Shown here: one piece after another, positions 1 through 9,149 of the stretch
Numbering within the stretch: position 1 is the first letter of the stretch
Layout: each line of letters begins with the position of its first letter
Assembly (NCBI RefSeq): GCF_002902365.1
Contig: NZ_PPQC01000036.1
Coordinates: 62,001-126,000, forward strand
DNA: 64,000 nucleotides
Source: Staphylococcus cohnii subsp. cohnii
Lineage (GTDB): Bacteria > Bacillota > Bacilli > Staphylococcales > Staphylococcaceae
Direction: 5' to 3'
The notes under the pieces: generated by a model
What the model saw: only the letters and a program-made list of their open reading frames with translations
Told to the model about the DNA's origin: nothing
Database searches by the model: none
Translations under genes and position numbers: made by a program

Positions 1-175
1 CTACTTCAGCGCCATCAACAATATTTTTACCAAATACAGATACAATGTCTGTGACGCTCATACCTGCGATTAAGCCACCAACTAGTGCACTGATAAATAA
101 GCTTATAACAACATTTAATCTACATAAACAGAGTACAATCATCAGTACCACTGCTATAACAACTGCATTTATCAC
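1..175 (-). CDS. Na+/H+ antiporter family protein (YuiF-like), N-terminal fragment
   Basis: This is the start of a gene that runs off the left edge. The visible 58 codons encode a hydrophobic N-terminus (INAVVIAVVLMIVLCLC, then a second membrane segment around SLFISALVGGLIAG), as in integral-membrane NhaC/YuiF-type antiporters. I chose the GTG at 175 because an AAAGGAG ribosome site lies 10 nt upstream and no in-frame ATG gives this N-terminus. It is immediately upstream of the leucyl aminopeptidase gene, the yuiF-yuiE pairing known from Bacillus, though here the two genes run in order antiporter last. The family call rests on only 58 residues plus context. Confidence 0.6.
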   Translation of the reverse strand, partial: MINAVVIAVVLMIVLCLCRLNVVISLFISALVGGLIAGMSVTDIVSVFGKNIVDGAEV

Positions 176-337
176 AAAAGCACAACTCCTTTATTACGTT
201 ATCGAACTAAAGTATCACGAGATTTATAATAACAATTGCTTATCAAATTGTCAATCCTATCTTTAGATATATTTATTCAAAACTTTATATTAAAATGAGA
301 CATGCTTCATAAACTTGCCGACCTTTTTATATAAGTT

Positions 338-378
338 AAAAAAGCTTCAAGTTAATCTACTAAAAATTAACTTGAAGC
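338..378 (-). terminator. Rho-independent terminator of the aminopeptidase gene
   Basis: A 13-bp perfect stem (GCTTCAAGTTAAT paired with ATTAACTTGAAGC, positions 344-378) is followed on the minus strand by TTTTTT. It sits about 30 nt past the stop codon of the leucyl aminopeptidase gene. Confidence 0.9.
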
Positions 379-409
379 ATATGTTTTCTTAACTTCAATG
401 TTGTTTATT

Positions 410-1885
410 TTATTGATTACGTAACCATTGTACGATTGTTGATATTAGATAACCTGTAGGTCCAGCAGGTCCCTTATAACTTGGTTTATTCGTAGTAGCA
501 GGCCCTGCTATATCAAAATGTAAATGTGGTGTATTACCTGCAAAATGATTGATAAATGTTGCTGCAAACAATGCTTTGCCTTGACCATTGGTATGGTTGA
601 CTAAATCAGCTACCTCACTTTTTCTTATCAGTGCTTGTTCTGTAGCAGTAATTGGTAATTCAAAGACTTTTTCATCCATAATTTCTGCTTGACCTAGAAT
701 AGATTTTAACGTGTCTTCAGCATTTTGATTAAAAACGGCAGCTTTATCTTCACCTAACGCAGCTACAGCAGCACCAGTTAAAGTTGCAAAATCTAATATT
801 ATATTTGGCTGAAATTGATTAGCATAAAATACAGCGTCCCCTAAAACAAGACGTCCTTCTGCATCTGTATTTAATACCTCTACAGACTCCCCACTAAGGG
901 CTGTGTAAACATCATCTGGTTTCATCGCCTCTTCATTCACCATATTTTCAGCAGCAGCAATAATACCAACAATATTTAAAGGTAGTGCTAATTGACGGGC
1001 AGCTTCGATCATTCCTATTACATTTGCAGAGCCACACATATCAAATTTCATAGTCTGCATACCTGTTTTAGATTTAATTGAATAACCACCGGAATCATAA
1101 GTAATGCCTTTGCCTACAAGTGCAATAGGATTTTCTCCTGGTTTGCCACCATTATAAGTCAATGTAATTACACGTGGTCCATTTTTAGAACCTTTACCAA
1201 CTGCATGAATTAACCCAAACCCTTCTTTTTGTAAAGTCTCATCATCTTTGATATCAACAAATACATTAGTGTCATTAAATTGGTTTTCTATCAGTTCTGC
1301 ATAATAAGCTGGTGTTAATATATTAGGTGGTATATTACCATAATCACGCGCTAAATTAACAGCAGTTGCAATTGCTTCACCATTTTCAATAGATTTTGCA
1401 ATATCATCTTCTTCTGTATGTATCTCTAATGTTAATTGATAAGGTGCTGATTTATTGGTTTTATAACCATCAAAATGATAAATTGATTGTTCACTTTGCT
1501 GACCAAGAATTTCAGCGATTATTTCTTTTTCTACTTTTTGAGATTTAAATGAATTAAATAACAGTGAAGCTTCAGTGATTCTACTGCTATTTAAAGCTTG
1601 GAATAAATTACCGAATATTTTTAAATAATCATTGTATCCTAATTCCTTAGTATTTCCTAATCCTACAGTAATCAACTTATGCGCCTTCTCTTCTACTTTA
1701 AAAAATGTAGTCGATATCGTTCCAACATTAGTGCTAAAGACTTGATGTTCCTTTAAAGGTGATAATAAGTCTTTTAAATCTTCTTCACCTATTTTTATGG
1801 CCTCTAATTGATTTAAGTGTTCAGGTACACCGACAATGATTGTTTCTTGTTCAACCTTAGCAGTGTTATTTATAATTGCTTTCAT
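410..1885 (-). CDS. Cytosol (leucyl) aminopeptidase, M17 family
   Basis: This 491-residue protein matches the length of M17 leucyl aminopeptidases, hexameric two-metal cytosolic enzymes that remove N-terminal residues from peptides. The signature NTDAEGRL, which holds metal ligands and the catalytic Arg, is intact in the C-terminal half. The upstream metal-site segments ([15 protein letters not shown] and [10 protein letters not shown]) are also present, and the N-terminal third is the variable macro-like domain. The ATG at 1885 is preferred over the TTG one codon earlier because GAGGGA is spaced 6 nt from it. The gene appears monocistronic and ends in a strong terminator. It is the homologue of Bacillus yuiE and is often annotated pepA. 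Confidence 0.93.
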   Translation of the reverse strand: MKAIINNTAKVEQETIIVGVPEHLNQLEAIKIGEEDLKDLLSPLKEHQVFSTNVGTISTTFFKVEEKAHKLITVGLGNTKELGYNDYLKIFGNLFQALNSSRITEASLLFNSFKSQKVEKEIIAEILGQQSEQSIYHFDGYKTNKSAPYQLTLEIHTEEDDIAKSIENGEAIATAVNLARDYGNIPPNILTPAYYAELIENQFNDTNVFVDIKDDETLQKEGFGLIHAVGKGSKNGPRVITLTYNGGKPGENPIALVGKGITYDSGGYSIKSKTGMQTMKFDMCGSANVIGMIEAARQLALPLNIVGIIAAAENMVNEEAMKPDDVYTALSGESVEVLNTDAEGRLVLGDAVFYANQFQPNIILDFATLTGAAVAALGEDKAAVFNQNAEDTLKSILGQAEIMDEKVFELPITATEQALIRKSEVADLVNHTNGQGKALFAATFINHFAGNTPHLHFDIAGPATTNKPSYKGPAGPTGYLISTIVQWLRNQ

Positions 1886-1994
1886 CAATCATCCCTCATT
1901 TCAGTTTATTCAGTCACATTGTATCATTAATTAATCCCTGTTCATTATTAAAAATGATTTACAGTGTAAACTTATAAAAATATACATATAATAA

Positions 1995-2028
1995 TTGAGG
2001 CTGAGACATAAAATAGTCTCAGCCTCAA
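1995..2028 (-). terminator. Hairpin terminator downstream of ndh
   Basis: A perfect 13-bp stem, TTGAGGCTGAGAC with GTCTCAGCCTCAA, lies 40 nt beyond the ndh stop. The T tract on the minus strand is interrupted (TTATTATAT), so its efficiency is uncertain. It may act in both directions. Confidence 0.75.
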
Positions 2029-2068
2029 TATTTATACTACTAGATATACATCTAGTATTTATCAGTTA

Positions 2069-3277
2069 TTAAAATTTACCTTTTTTAAATGCTAGACCGA
2101 CGCCACCAAGTTTGAATACCGCACGTGTATCGATAACTTTTTTCATAAATGCAGCTTTTTTACCTTGGATATCTTTACCATAAACAACACCAACGCCATC
2201 GTTAGCACCTAAAGAACATACTGTACCACGATCAACATATTCAAATTCTTGAGTTGGTTGACCTTCTAGGATATTTTTAATGTTCTTAGCAGTGTGCTCG
2301 CCTTCTTGCATAGCAATTTGTGCTGTTGTAGGTAATGGACGTTCTTCTCCAGCAGGAATAAATGCAGAACAATCACCTATTACAAAAATATCATTATATC
2401 CATCGATAGTTAAATCTTGGTTAGTAACAATACGGCCACGTTTCACACCTTCGAATGATTCTTCCATTAATTTGCTACCACGAACACCAGCAGCCCATAC
2501 CACTGTATTCGCTTCTAATTGTTGTTCTTCATCGTTAACTTTAACCACGAAACCTTTTTCATTTGCAGCAACGATTGGTGTAGCAATTTTAAATTCAACA
2601 CCTTTGCTTTCTAAATAGCTTACTGCATGGTTTACTAATTCATCAGAGAATTGAGGTAACATTTTTGGAGCAGCTTCTACACAAGTTATTTTAACTTTTG
2701 TTTGATCTACACCATATTTGTTACATAACTCAGGGATACGATCAGTCAATTCACCTAAGAATTCAACACCTGTAAATCCTGCACCGCCAACGATAATAGC
2801 TAAATCTTTATCGTCTTTATTTTTTGATGCAGCATAGTTAGCAAATTTATCTTCAATGTGACGCGCCAATTTACGAGCAGTTAAAACATTTTCGATTTGG
2901 AAAGCATGATCTTTCATACCTTTAATACCAAATGTTTCACTTTCGAAACCTAAAGCAACAACTAAAATATCGAAATCAAAAATGCCCGCATCAGTTTCTA
3001 CTTTTTTAGCATTGCGATCAATTTTTGTAACTTCTGCTTTGATGAAGTTTACTTTATTCTTATTGATCACGCTTTCAACTGGGTATAAAACATCTTCATA
3101 ACTAACTGTTCCAGCTGAAGCTTCATGTAACCAAGTCGCTTCGTAGTGATAATCATTCTTATTAATTAATGTAATTTCAGCCTCATCAGCCGAAAGTTGC
3201 TTTTGTAATTTGGTAATAGTTTGTAACCCAGCGTAACCAGCGCCTAAAACTAAAACTTTTTTACGTTCTTGAGCCAT
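2069..3277 (-). CDS. ndh: Type II NADH dehydrogenase (NDH-2)
   Basis: This 402-residue flavoprotein has an N-terminal FAD-binding Rossmann motif ([13 protein letters not shown]), a second dinucleotide fold for NADH ([17 protein letters not shown]) and the downstream GDCSAF segment that contacts FAD. NDH-2 oxidises NADH and reduces menaquinone at the cytoplasmic face of the membrane without pumping protons. Staphylococci rely on such enzymes in place of complex I. The ATG at 3277 is chosen because AGGTGA is spaced 6 nt from it, whereas the ATG three codons earlier directly abuts the ribosome site. It appears to be a single-gene transcript with its own terminator. Confidence 0.93.
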   Translation of the reverse strand: MAQERKKVLVLGAGYAGLQTITKLQKQLSADEAEITLINKNDYHYEATWLHEASAGTVSYEDVLYPVESVINKNKVNFIKAEVTKIDRNAKKVETDAGIFDFDILVVALGFESETFGIKGMKDHAFQIENVLTARKLARHIEDKFANYAASKNKDDKDLAIIVGGAGFTGVEFLGELTDRIPELCNKYGVDQTKVKITCVEAAPKMLPQFSDELVNHAVSYLESKGVEFKIATPIVAANEKGFVVKVNDEEQQLEANTVVWAAGVRGSKLMEESFEGVKRGRIVTNQDLTIDGYNDIFVIGDCSAFIPAGEERPLPTTAQIAMQEGEHTAKNIKNILEGQPTQEFEYVDRGTVCSLGANDGVGVVYGKDIQGKKAAFMKKVIDTRAVFKLGGVGLAFKKGKF

Positions 3278-3445
3278 TTCATTCACCTAAGCTTTCATAA
3301 TTTTTTTGTTGCGATCGTCTTTTTAATTTACTGATTTTCATAAAAATTCACAAAAAAGACATTTTTCATCCAACACTAATTTTATAGTTTTTATAGTTTA
3401 TTTTCAAGCCGAAACGCATATATTGTTTGTTTTTTCACATAAACA

Positions 3446-3490
3446 GATAAAAGACTATAGTTCTCACCTTACTTAGTCGAACTATAGTCT
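3446..3490 (-). terminator. Terminator of the sufA-like/yuzB unit
   Basis: A 12-bp perfect stem, AGACTATAGTTC with GAACTATAGTCT (3452-3490), is followed on the minus strand by TTTTATC. It lies about 20 nt after the stop codon of the A-type carrier gene. Confidence 0.85.
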
Positions 3491-3512
3491 ATAAACACGC
3501 TATTTACAATTA

Positions 3513-3872
3513 TTAGCAATCTTCTGGTGAGCCAGAAACTTTTGCAGTTCTAAATGAGCTACCACAACCACAAGATGCAATTGCATTTGGATTGTCTATT
3601 TGGAAGCCGCCACCCATTAATGATTGTTTAAAATCAATTTTTGTACCTTCCAATACTGGTATGTCATATTTATCAACCAGCACTTTTACACCGTGAAATT
3701 CAAATATTTCATCATTCTCACTAGGTTCAGCTTCTGCAGACATACCATACGTTAATCCAGTACAACCGCCACCATTAACTTTAATTTTTAAAAAACCATT
3801 TGGCATATCATTTTGTTCCATCATATCTTTAACTTCGTATGCTGCCGCTTCTGTCAGTTCAACTACTGCCAT
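3513..3872 (-). CDS. A-type iron-sulfur carrier (HesB/IscA/SufA-like)
   Basis: This 119-residue protein has the three conserved cysteines of A-type carriers: one in GGGCTGLTY and two in the C-terminal CGCGSSF. These proteins receive Fe-S clusters from the SUF scaffold and pass them to apoproteins. A GGAGG site sits 7 nt before the ATG. It is the second gene of a two-gene minus-strand unit behind the yuzB homologue. The suf operon itself lies about 58 kb away in this window because of the prophage; the ancestral distance would be about 17 kb. Confidence 0.9.
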   Translation of the reverse strand: MAVVELTEAAAYEVKDMMEQNDMPNGFLKIKVNGGGCTGLTYGMSAEAEPSENDEIFEFHGVKVLVDKYDIPVLEGTKIDFKQSLMGGGFQIDNPNAIASCGCGSSFRTAKVSGSPEDC

Positions 3873-3885
3873 TAAAATTACCTCC

Positions 3886-4122
3886 CTAAAAAATCCATGT
3901 TTCTTCTATATGTGAATAAATATTTTGTAATAAGTCGTCTGGTGATTCTCCTTCAACAATATCACCGTTTACTAATGCATACAAGCCACTTGAGCAAATA
4001 CCACAATTTTGTAAACAACCATATTCTAAAACATCTACACCTGGATCATTTTCAAGTTGATTATATACATAATCTCCACCTTTCGCTAAATTCGAAATGC
4101 AGAACTCAACTATTGGATTCAT
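3886..4122 (-). CDS. YuzB-like DUF1450 protein
   Basis: This 78-residue protein has the cysteine pattern of the DUF1450/YuzB family: a Cys near the N-terminus (EFCISN), then [12 protein letters not shown], then LYALVNG. The cysteine spacing resembles thioredoxin-like ferredoxin folds, and the neighbours (Fe-S carrier, NADH dehydrogenases) fit a redox or Fe-S role, but its function is not established. I chose the ATG at 4122, 7 nt after GAGAGGG, over an in-frame TTG further upstream. It is 13 nt upstream of the carrier gene and probably cotranscribed with it. Confidence 0.82.
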   Translation of the reverse strand: MNPIVEFCISNLAKGGDYVYNQLENDPGVDVLEYGCLQNCGICSSGLYALVNGDIVEGESPDDLLQNIYSHIEETWIF

Positions 4123-4272
4123 ATTACACCCTCTCAATTAATTATCAGTTTACCAATTATAACAAAATCACACCGTTTTTGACCAATTACTAGCTTATAT
4201 TATTGATTCATCTGTTTTGCCATTTTTGTTACAAATAAATTAAAACAAAACTGTTTTTCGTATGAAATGTCA

Positions 4273-4301
4273 TTAACACAATTTTTTTATATTGTTATAA
4301 T
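4273..4301 (+). promoter_or_regulatory. Sigma-A-type promoter of the NDH-2-like gene
   Basis: TTAACA and TATAAT are separated by exactly 17 nt, with an extended -10 (TGT before TATAAT). The expected start, near 4308, would give the downstream gene an untranslated leader of about 250 nt. Confidence 0.7.
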
Positions 4302-4479
4302 CATATTGCATTTAAAAGATATATATTTACAAATTACAATTCATCATGTTTATTTGTAGAAGTATATAAAAAAGCATATAATATATCTAAGTAAGCTTAT
4401 TATGAAATTGGTATTTCGTTCAATGAAGACGAATATGATTTAACCAAATTATATTTATTGACTTACATTGACGACAATA

Positions 4480-4519
4480 GATAAAAATATTATTTATGAA
4501 CAAAAATAATATTTTTATC
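4480..4519 (+). repeat. Perfect 16-bp inverted repeat in the leader of the NDH-2-like gene
   Basis: GATAAAAATATTATTT and its exact complement AAATAATATTTTTATC flank an 8-nt loop, 39 nt before the start codon. There is no T tract, so it is not a standard terminator. The rest of the 4123-4557 gap holds the promoter at 4273-4301 and a short codon-like stretch (4395-4484) described under findings. Confidence 0.7.
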
Positions 4520-4557
4520 AAATTGCTCAATACATTTTTACTAAAGGGGTATCATAA

Positions 4558-5622
4558 ATGAAAAATTTAGTACTATTGGGTGGCGGATACGGAAATATGC
4601 GCATTATGTCTCATATTTTACCATCTGCACTTCCTGAAAATTATTCTATTACATTAATTGATCGTATGCCTTATCATGGTTTAAAACCAGAATTCTATGA
4701 ATTAGCTGCTGGTACTAAATCAGACAAAGATATTCGTATGAATTTCCCTGATTCAGAACGTATCAATATTGTGTATGGAGAAATTAATGATATTAATTTG
4801 GAAGATCAAATTATTTCAGTTGGCAACACAAAAGTAGATTATGATGAATTAGTTATTGGACTTGGTTGCGAGGACAAATATCATAATGTTCCAGGTGCTG
4901 CAGAATATACGCACAGTATCCAAACGTTATCAAGTTCACGGGAAACATTCCATCATATTAGTGAACTACCAAACGGAGCAAAAGTTGGTATTGTAGGTGC
5001 AGGTTTAAGTGGTATCGAATTAGCGAGTGAACTCCGTGAAAGTCGTAAAGACTTACAAATATACTTATATGATCGTGGAGAACGCATTTTACAACGTTTC
5101 CCTGAAAAATTAAGTCGTTATATAGAAAATTGGTTTAAAAAGAACGATGTAACAGTAGTACCAAACTCTGATATTAATCGAGTGGAACCTGGTAAGATTT
5201 TCAATAATGATGTACCTGAACCATTAGATTTAATCGTTTGGACTGCTGGAATCCAACCTGTGGAAATTGTTAGAAATTTACCAATTGATATTAGTAGAGA
5301 CGGCCGTGTGATCCTTAACCAATACCATCAAGTTCCAACCTATAAAAATGTGTACGTAGTGGGAGACTGTGCAGATTTGCCTCATGCACCTAGTGCACAA
5401 CTTGCTGAAGTGCAAGGAGATCAAATTGCTGATGTTATGAAACTACAATGGCAAGGCAAGCCTCTACCAGAAAAAATGCCAGAACTTAAAGTTCAAGGTT
5501 TCTTAGGCTCTCTTGGCGATAAAAAAGGGTTTGCCTACATCATGGACAGAACAGTTACTGGTCGTTTAGCTTCAATTTTAAAATCTGGTGTGCTATGGTT
5601 ATACAAATATCACAATGGATAA
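4558..5622 (+). CDS. NDH-2-like FAD/NAD(P)-dependent oxidoreductase (YutJ-like)
   Basis: This 354-residue protein has two dinucleotide-binding folds: the N-terminal FAD site LVLLGGGYGNMRI and a central NAD site VGIVGAGLSGIELASEL, followed by VYVVGDCADL. It belongs to the NDH-2/pyridine nucleotide-disulphide oxidoreductase superfamily and is about 50 residues shorter than ndh in the same window. The C-terminal membrane-binding region is therefore reduced, and quinone reduction cannot be assumed. An AAAGGGG site lies 8 nt before the ATG. It is a single gene between its promoter at 4273-4301 and a bidirectional terminator. Homologues are called yutJ in Bacillus. Confidence 0.88.
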   Translation: MKNLVLLGGGYGNMRIMSHILPSALPENYSITLIDRMPYHGLKPEFYELAAGTKSDKDIRMNFPDSERINIVYGEINDINLEDQIISVGNTKVDYDELVIGLGCEDKYHNVPGAAEYTHSIQTLSSSRETFHHISELPNGAKVGIVGAGLSGIELASELRESRKDLQIYLYDRGERILQRFPEKLSRYIENWFKKNDVTVVPNSDINRVEPGKIFNNDVPEPLDLIVWTAGIQPVEIVRNLPIDISRDGRVILNQYHQVPTYKNVYVVGDCADLPHAPSAQLAEVQGDQIADVMKLQWQGKPLPEKMPELKVQGFLGSLGDKKGFAYIMDRTVTGRLASILKSGVLWLYKYHNG

Positions 5623-5640
5623 ATCTTAAACAAAAATAAT

Positions 5641-5702
5641 AAAGACACGTCTTCATATACTTTACTAACATGTATTAAATGTATATGAGCGTGTCTTTTT
5701 TC
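5641..5702. terminator. Bidirectional terminator
   Basis: AAAGACACG pairs with CGTGTCTTT, and an inner TCATATAC/GTATATGA stem extends the hairpin. A-rich and T-rich flanks on both sides allow it to serve the convergent NDH-2-like gene (+) and the yuzD-like gene (-). Confidence 0.85.
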
Positions 5703-5714
5703 TAAATGATTAAA

Positions 5715-6026
5715 TTAATCTGCATCCATAAATTGAGTGATATCTCTCAATTGTACATATCCATCAGAAACATATTCATCATTCATTGTTACAAGTGGAT
5801 AGAACAATTCATCCTCCTGAATACGCTCAATATATTGTTGATCATGATCAGTTAAGTTTTCAGTATCCTTCTCGATATCGATATAAGTAAATTCAAATTG
5901 TGTATCTGGATACTTTCTTTTGAGCAATGGTTGCAGCCAATCAAAAGTATTTCGAGCAGTTGGTGCGTTAACACAGCTGGCACAAACAACATCTGCACCA
6001 TAAACGACTACACTTACTTTATTCAT
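5715..6026 (-). CDS. YuzD-like DUF1462 thioredoxin-fold protein
   Basis: This 103-residue protein has a CASC motif near the N-terminus (VVCASCVNAPTA) in a thioredoxin-like fold, typical of the DUF1462/YuzD family. The CxxC pair suggests thiol-disulphide or cluster chemistry, but no substrate is known. It is divergent from the Nfu-like gene, with a 106-nt intergenic region between the two starts, the arrangement seen for yuzD and yutI in Bacillus. An AAAGGGG ribosome site precedes the ATG. Confidence 0.83.
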   Translation of the reverse strand: MNKVSVVVYGADVVCASCVNAPTARNTFDWLQPLLKRKYPDTQFEFTYIDIEKDTENLTDHDQQYIERIQEDELFYPLVTMNDEYVSDGYVQLRDITQFMDAD

Positions 6027-6132
6027 TTTAACTATCCCCTTTTGTCTTGATTGATAGATTTTTCTTTATATATCTATTATAATAAAAAGATAGACAGAAA
6101 ATGAAATAATATACTTGAAAGGAGGCATTTCC

Positions 6133-6375
6133 ATGCCAACTGAAAACGTAACAATGTTTGATCAAGTAGCAGAAGTAATTGAAAAACTACGTCCATTCTT
6201 ACTACGTGATGGCGGCGATTGCTCGTTAGTAGATGTAGAAGATGGCATTGTTAAGCTTCAATTGCACGGTGCATGTGGTACATGCCCAAGTTCAACAATC
6301 ACATTAAAAGCAGGCATCGAACGCGCTTTACATGAAGAAGTACCTGGAGTAGTAGAAGTAGAACAAGTATTCTAG
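6133..6375 (+). CDS. NifU C-terminal-domain Fe-S scaffold/carrier (Nfu, YutI-like)
   Basis: This 80-residue protein is a stand-alone Nfu domain. The cluster-binding motif GACGTCPSS (CxxC) is intact and preceded by the conserved [15 protein letters not shown] segment. Such proteins assemble or deliver [4Fe-4S] clusters downstream of the SUF machinery. The ATG at 6133 is fixed by AGGAGG 7 nt upstream. It reads divergently from the yuzD homologue and ends at a bidirectional terminator shared with the dlt operon. Confidence 0.92.
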   Translation: MPTENVTMFDQVAEVIEKLRPFLLRDGGDCSLVDVEDGIVKLQLHGACGTCPSSTITLKAGIERALHEEVPGVVEVEQVF

Positions 6376-6468
6376 TTGATCAACTTATATATAAATTAAA
6401 CAACAAAAACGTCAAATTTTATAGAATTCTTTGTTTATGAATCTGTTATATGATAATCGATTCATAAC

Positions 6469-6504
6469 AAAATGCACTTTCATGTTCAATGAAGGTGCAT
6501 TTTT
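6469..6504. terminator. Bidirectional terminator between nfu-like gene and dlt operon
   Basis: AAAATGCAC and GTGCATTTT form a stem with an additional TTTCAT/ATGAA pairing and U-rich ends in both directions. It lies between the nfu-like stop (+) and the dltD stop (-). Confidence 0.85.
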
Positions 6505-6538
6505 ATATTCAAATCATTCACGTTCAATTTTAAAACAA

Positions 6539-7684
6539 CTATTTACCCATGTGTTGCGCAATATGTTCACTAATATAAACCCAGCCTTTCCATCCTATAT
6601 GGACCGCATCACTGATAACATATGGTTCATAATCTTTATCTGTCATATCATAAATTTTCCCGCCACGATTAACAACAGTTTCCGTAATTTTGTTATACAC
6701 TTTCTGACGTTTTTCTTTATTTACACCTATATGATCGTACCATTTTCCATTTGATGGAAGACTGATATACTCAATATCAGCACCAGCTTCTCGCATAGTA
6801 TCTACCAATAACTCCAAATCTTTAAATTCTGGAGAATTACTATTAAATTCATAATCTCTGTTCACTTTACGCTTATGTTTTTTTATTAATTGCCAATACT
6901 CATCTCTAATTTTAAACATATTTGATTGTGAATGTTTAGCGCCATATTGTACAGCTTTATTGTGAAGCATTTTCCAACTTTCATTTTGCGCTGTTACTGG
7001 TTTAATATCTTCTAGCTCAGTATTTGAAAGTGGGAAATTCGACTTTATCGCTTCAATTTTTTCAAATTGATTCATTTTAAACGGTGATAAATATTGGTCT
7101 TTACTGTTGGTTTTACCTTTAGCTACTTTTTCTAAATAGTTTCGGTTTTCTACATTTTTAAATCTCAATAAACGCTTTGCATAACGTTGTTTAAGCTCTG
7201 GACTTAAATGCTTTTGATTAAACATACGATTCAATTGTGCTTTAGATATACGTGCATCAAAATTTTTATTAGTTAATCCATGGTCCGTAAACCATTGTGG
7301 TGATATGATAAGTGCCATTTTCTTTCCTTTTAAATAATCATATTGTGAAGCCAATTCTACAGCATTAACCAAATCTGTAGAACCACCTGTGCCAATTAGA
7401 AATGGTTGTTTAGCATACGTATTTTTGTTGCGCAATAACATGGACGGATTAAATGGATCATCTTTTCCAAGTTCACTAGAACCATAAATAGGATAAAAAT
7501 CATTCGATTTAAACATTTTCTCTTGTATTAGCGTACCTTTTAACACTTGATCTGACAGTGAAGTGCGTTGATTATCTATAGTTTTGGGAGTAATTAATCC
7601 GCTAAACCAGCTAGAAGGTAATATTAAGAAAATCCCAAATAAGCATAGACTGATAATAATTGGAATAAAATGTTTTAATTTCAT
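6539..7684 (-). CDS. dltD: DltD, teichoic acid D-alanylation protein
   Basis: This 381-residue protein has one N-terminal signal-anchor helix (residues 5-25) and an extracellular SGNH-like esterase domain. The nucleophile motif is GSSELG near residue 70, and the C-terminal [11 protein letters not shown] holds the catalytic Asp and His. DltD takes part in the final transfer of D-Ala to lipoteichoic and wall teichoic acids. It is the last gene of dltXABCD and overlaps dltC by 4 nt (ATGA), which suggests translational coupling. The reading frame is intact. Confidence 0.96.
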   Translation of the reverse strand: MKLKHFIPIIISLCLFGIFLILPSSWFSGLITPKTIDNQRTSLSDQVLKGTLIQEKMFKSNDFYPIYGSSELGKDDPFNPSMLLRNKNTYAKQPFLIGTGGSTDLVNAVELASQYDYLKGKKMALIISPQWFTDHGLTNKNFDARISKAQLNRMFNQKHLSPELKQRYAKRLLRFKNVENRNYLEKVAKGKTNSKDQYLSPFKMNQFEKIEAIKSNFPLSNTELEDIKPVTAQNESWKMLHNKAVQYGAKHSQSNMFKIRDEYWQLIKKHKRKVNRDYEFNSNSPEFKDLELLVDTMREAGADIEYISLPSNGKWYDHIGVNKEKRQKVYNKITETVVNRGGKIYDMTDKDYEPYVISDAVHIGWKGWVYISEHIAQHMGK

Positions 7685-7917
7685 TTTAGTTCTTCTAATG
7701 CCGTTACAATCTTATTAGGCGTTGCCCATTCATCTCTGTCAAAATCCATAATTGAAACTTCTATATCTAATTTATTTTGAATTTCTAATAATAAACCAAC
7801 CGTTTGAAATGAATCTATAATACCTTCTTCAAATAATTCAATGTCAGGATTTTCTTTCACGATATTATTTTCAGTTACTTCAGCTAATAGATCTAACACT
7901 TGTTCTTTAAATTCCAT
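7681..7917 (-). CDS. dltC: DltC, D-alanyl carrier protein
   Basis: This 78-residue acyl-carrier-type protein has the phosphopantetheine attachment Ser in [14 protein letters not shown]. DltA charges this arm with D-Ala, which is then passed to the DltB membrane acyltransferase. Length and sequence are typical of staphylococcal DltC. It lies 17 nt after dltB and overlaps dltD. Confidence 0.97.
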   Translation of the reverse strand: MEFKEQVLDLLAEVTENNIVKENPDIELFEEGIIDSFQTVGLLLEIQNKLDIEVSIMDFDRDEWATPNKIVTALEELK

Positions 7918-7934
7918 TATAATTCCTCCTCATT

Positions 7935-9149
7935 TTAAAAAAGTTTTCCAGAAAAAATCAGAAAACCGAATGTTACAAAGTGAAACGTTACAACAATACT
8001 TAAAGCAGTTGTAAACTGGTTCTGCCAACGTGGACGATGGTTTTTTCTCCATTTTTCATAATAGCCATATCCAATAAATAATGCTGCATGGTACAAACCA
8101 TACACAATATAATAAATTTCAATACCATGCCAGATACCCATTATTAAAAAGTTTAAGAAAAATGCTATATTCGACATTGCAAATTGACTTTTCAGTAATT
8201 TTTTCTTTGACATAAAAAATAATGAACGCATATAAATACAATCCCTAAACCAGAATGAGAGTGACATGTGCCATCTATTCCAAAAATCTTTAATGTTCTT
8301 AGCTTTAAATGGTTGGTTAAAGTTTTGTGGGGTATGGATGCCATAAATATAACTAAATGCTATCGCAAATAGTGAATAACCGGCAAAATCAAAAAATAAA
8401 TATAAACTATAAGCATACATATATAGCCATTTTGTGATAACACCAGAAAAATTCGACATTAATGGATTAATTGCAAATGTTTGTATTAAATAAGCAATAA
8501 TGTATTTATATAAAAATCCGAGCATGATGTAATGTATTGCTTTGACTAATAAATGACTATAGTCACTTCCACTCAGTATTTTATTGTCATCTTTGACAAA
8601 ACGTTTGTAACGATCAATCGGCCCTGAAGAAATGGTTGGAAAAAATGATATAAACTGTACGACTTTCCAAAGTCTTACCTCTTTGATTGAACCATCTCTA
8701 ATTTCCATTAATAGTTGAACACTTTTAAATGTTACATATGAAATACCTAAAAACCCTATAAATTCAATAACTTTACTCTCATGAAGTTTTAACTGTGCAG
8801 TACCAAACCACGAACTTTGCATAACTTTAACAACAATCAATGGCAAAATAGAGAGAAAAATAACCGATATAAATTTTGTTGTTGTATTATTTTTAGCTTG
8901 AGAATGCCAATAATATATAATAATCATCACTTGCCAAATCAGATAAAGTATAAAATTTATCAATTCTAAACTTAAATACGTTTGTCCAAATAGATTATGC
9001 TTAGTCGATGAAAATATTAATATAATCATGACGGCTGTACTAAGACCATTATAGATTCTGCTCTGTTTGCCCATAAATCCTAATATAATAACTGGTAACA
9101 AAATTGCTAATGCTATAAAAAAGAATGTAAAATCGCTATATGGAATCAT
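7935..9149 (-). CDS. dltB: DltB, MBOAT-family D-alanyl transferase
   Basis: This 404-residue polytopic membrane protein has MBOAT hallmarks: [29 protein letters not shown] and the catalytic His of MGIWHG. It moves D-Ala from DltC across or within the membrane for teichoic acid modification. Its ATG overlaps the stop codon of dltA (ATGA), so normal translation is probably coupled to dltA. That coupling would be weakened by the internal stop in dltA. Confidence 0.96.
   Translation of the reverse strand: MIPYSDFTFFFIALAILLPVIILGFMGKQSRIYNGLSTAVMIILIFSSTKHNLFGQTYLSLELINFILYLIWQVMIIIYYWHSQAKNNTTTKFISVIFLSILPLIVVKVMQSSWFGTAQLKLHESKVIEFIGFLGISYVTFKSVQLLMEIRDGSIKEVRLWKVVQFISFFPTISSGPIDRYKRFVKDDNKILSGSDYSHLLVKAIHYIMLGFLYKYIIAYLIQTFAINPLMSNFSGVITKWLYMYAYSLYLFFDFAGYSLFAIAFSYIYGIHTPQNFNQPFKAKNIKDFWNRWHMSLSFWFRDCIYMRSLFFMSKKKLLKSQFAMSNIAFFLNFLIMGIWHGIEIYYIVYGLYHAALFIGYGYYEKWRKNHRPRWQNQFTTALSIVVTFHFVTFGFLIFSGKLF

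Noticed and set aside
45-266. A 73-codon plus-strand frame at the left edge
   Set aside because: It lies opposite the antiporter start, has low-complexity Thr/Ile composition and no ribosome site. The minus-strand GTG start with AAAGGAG explains the region.
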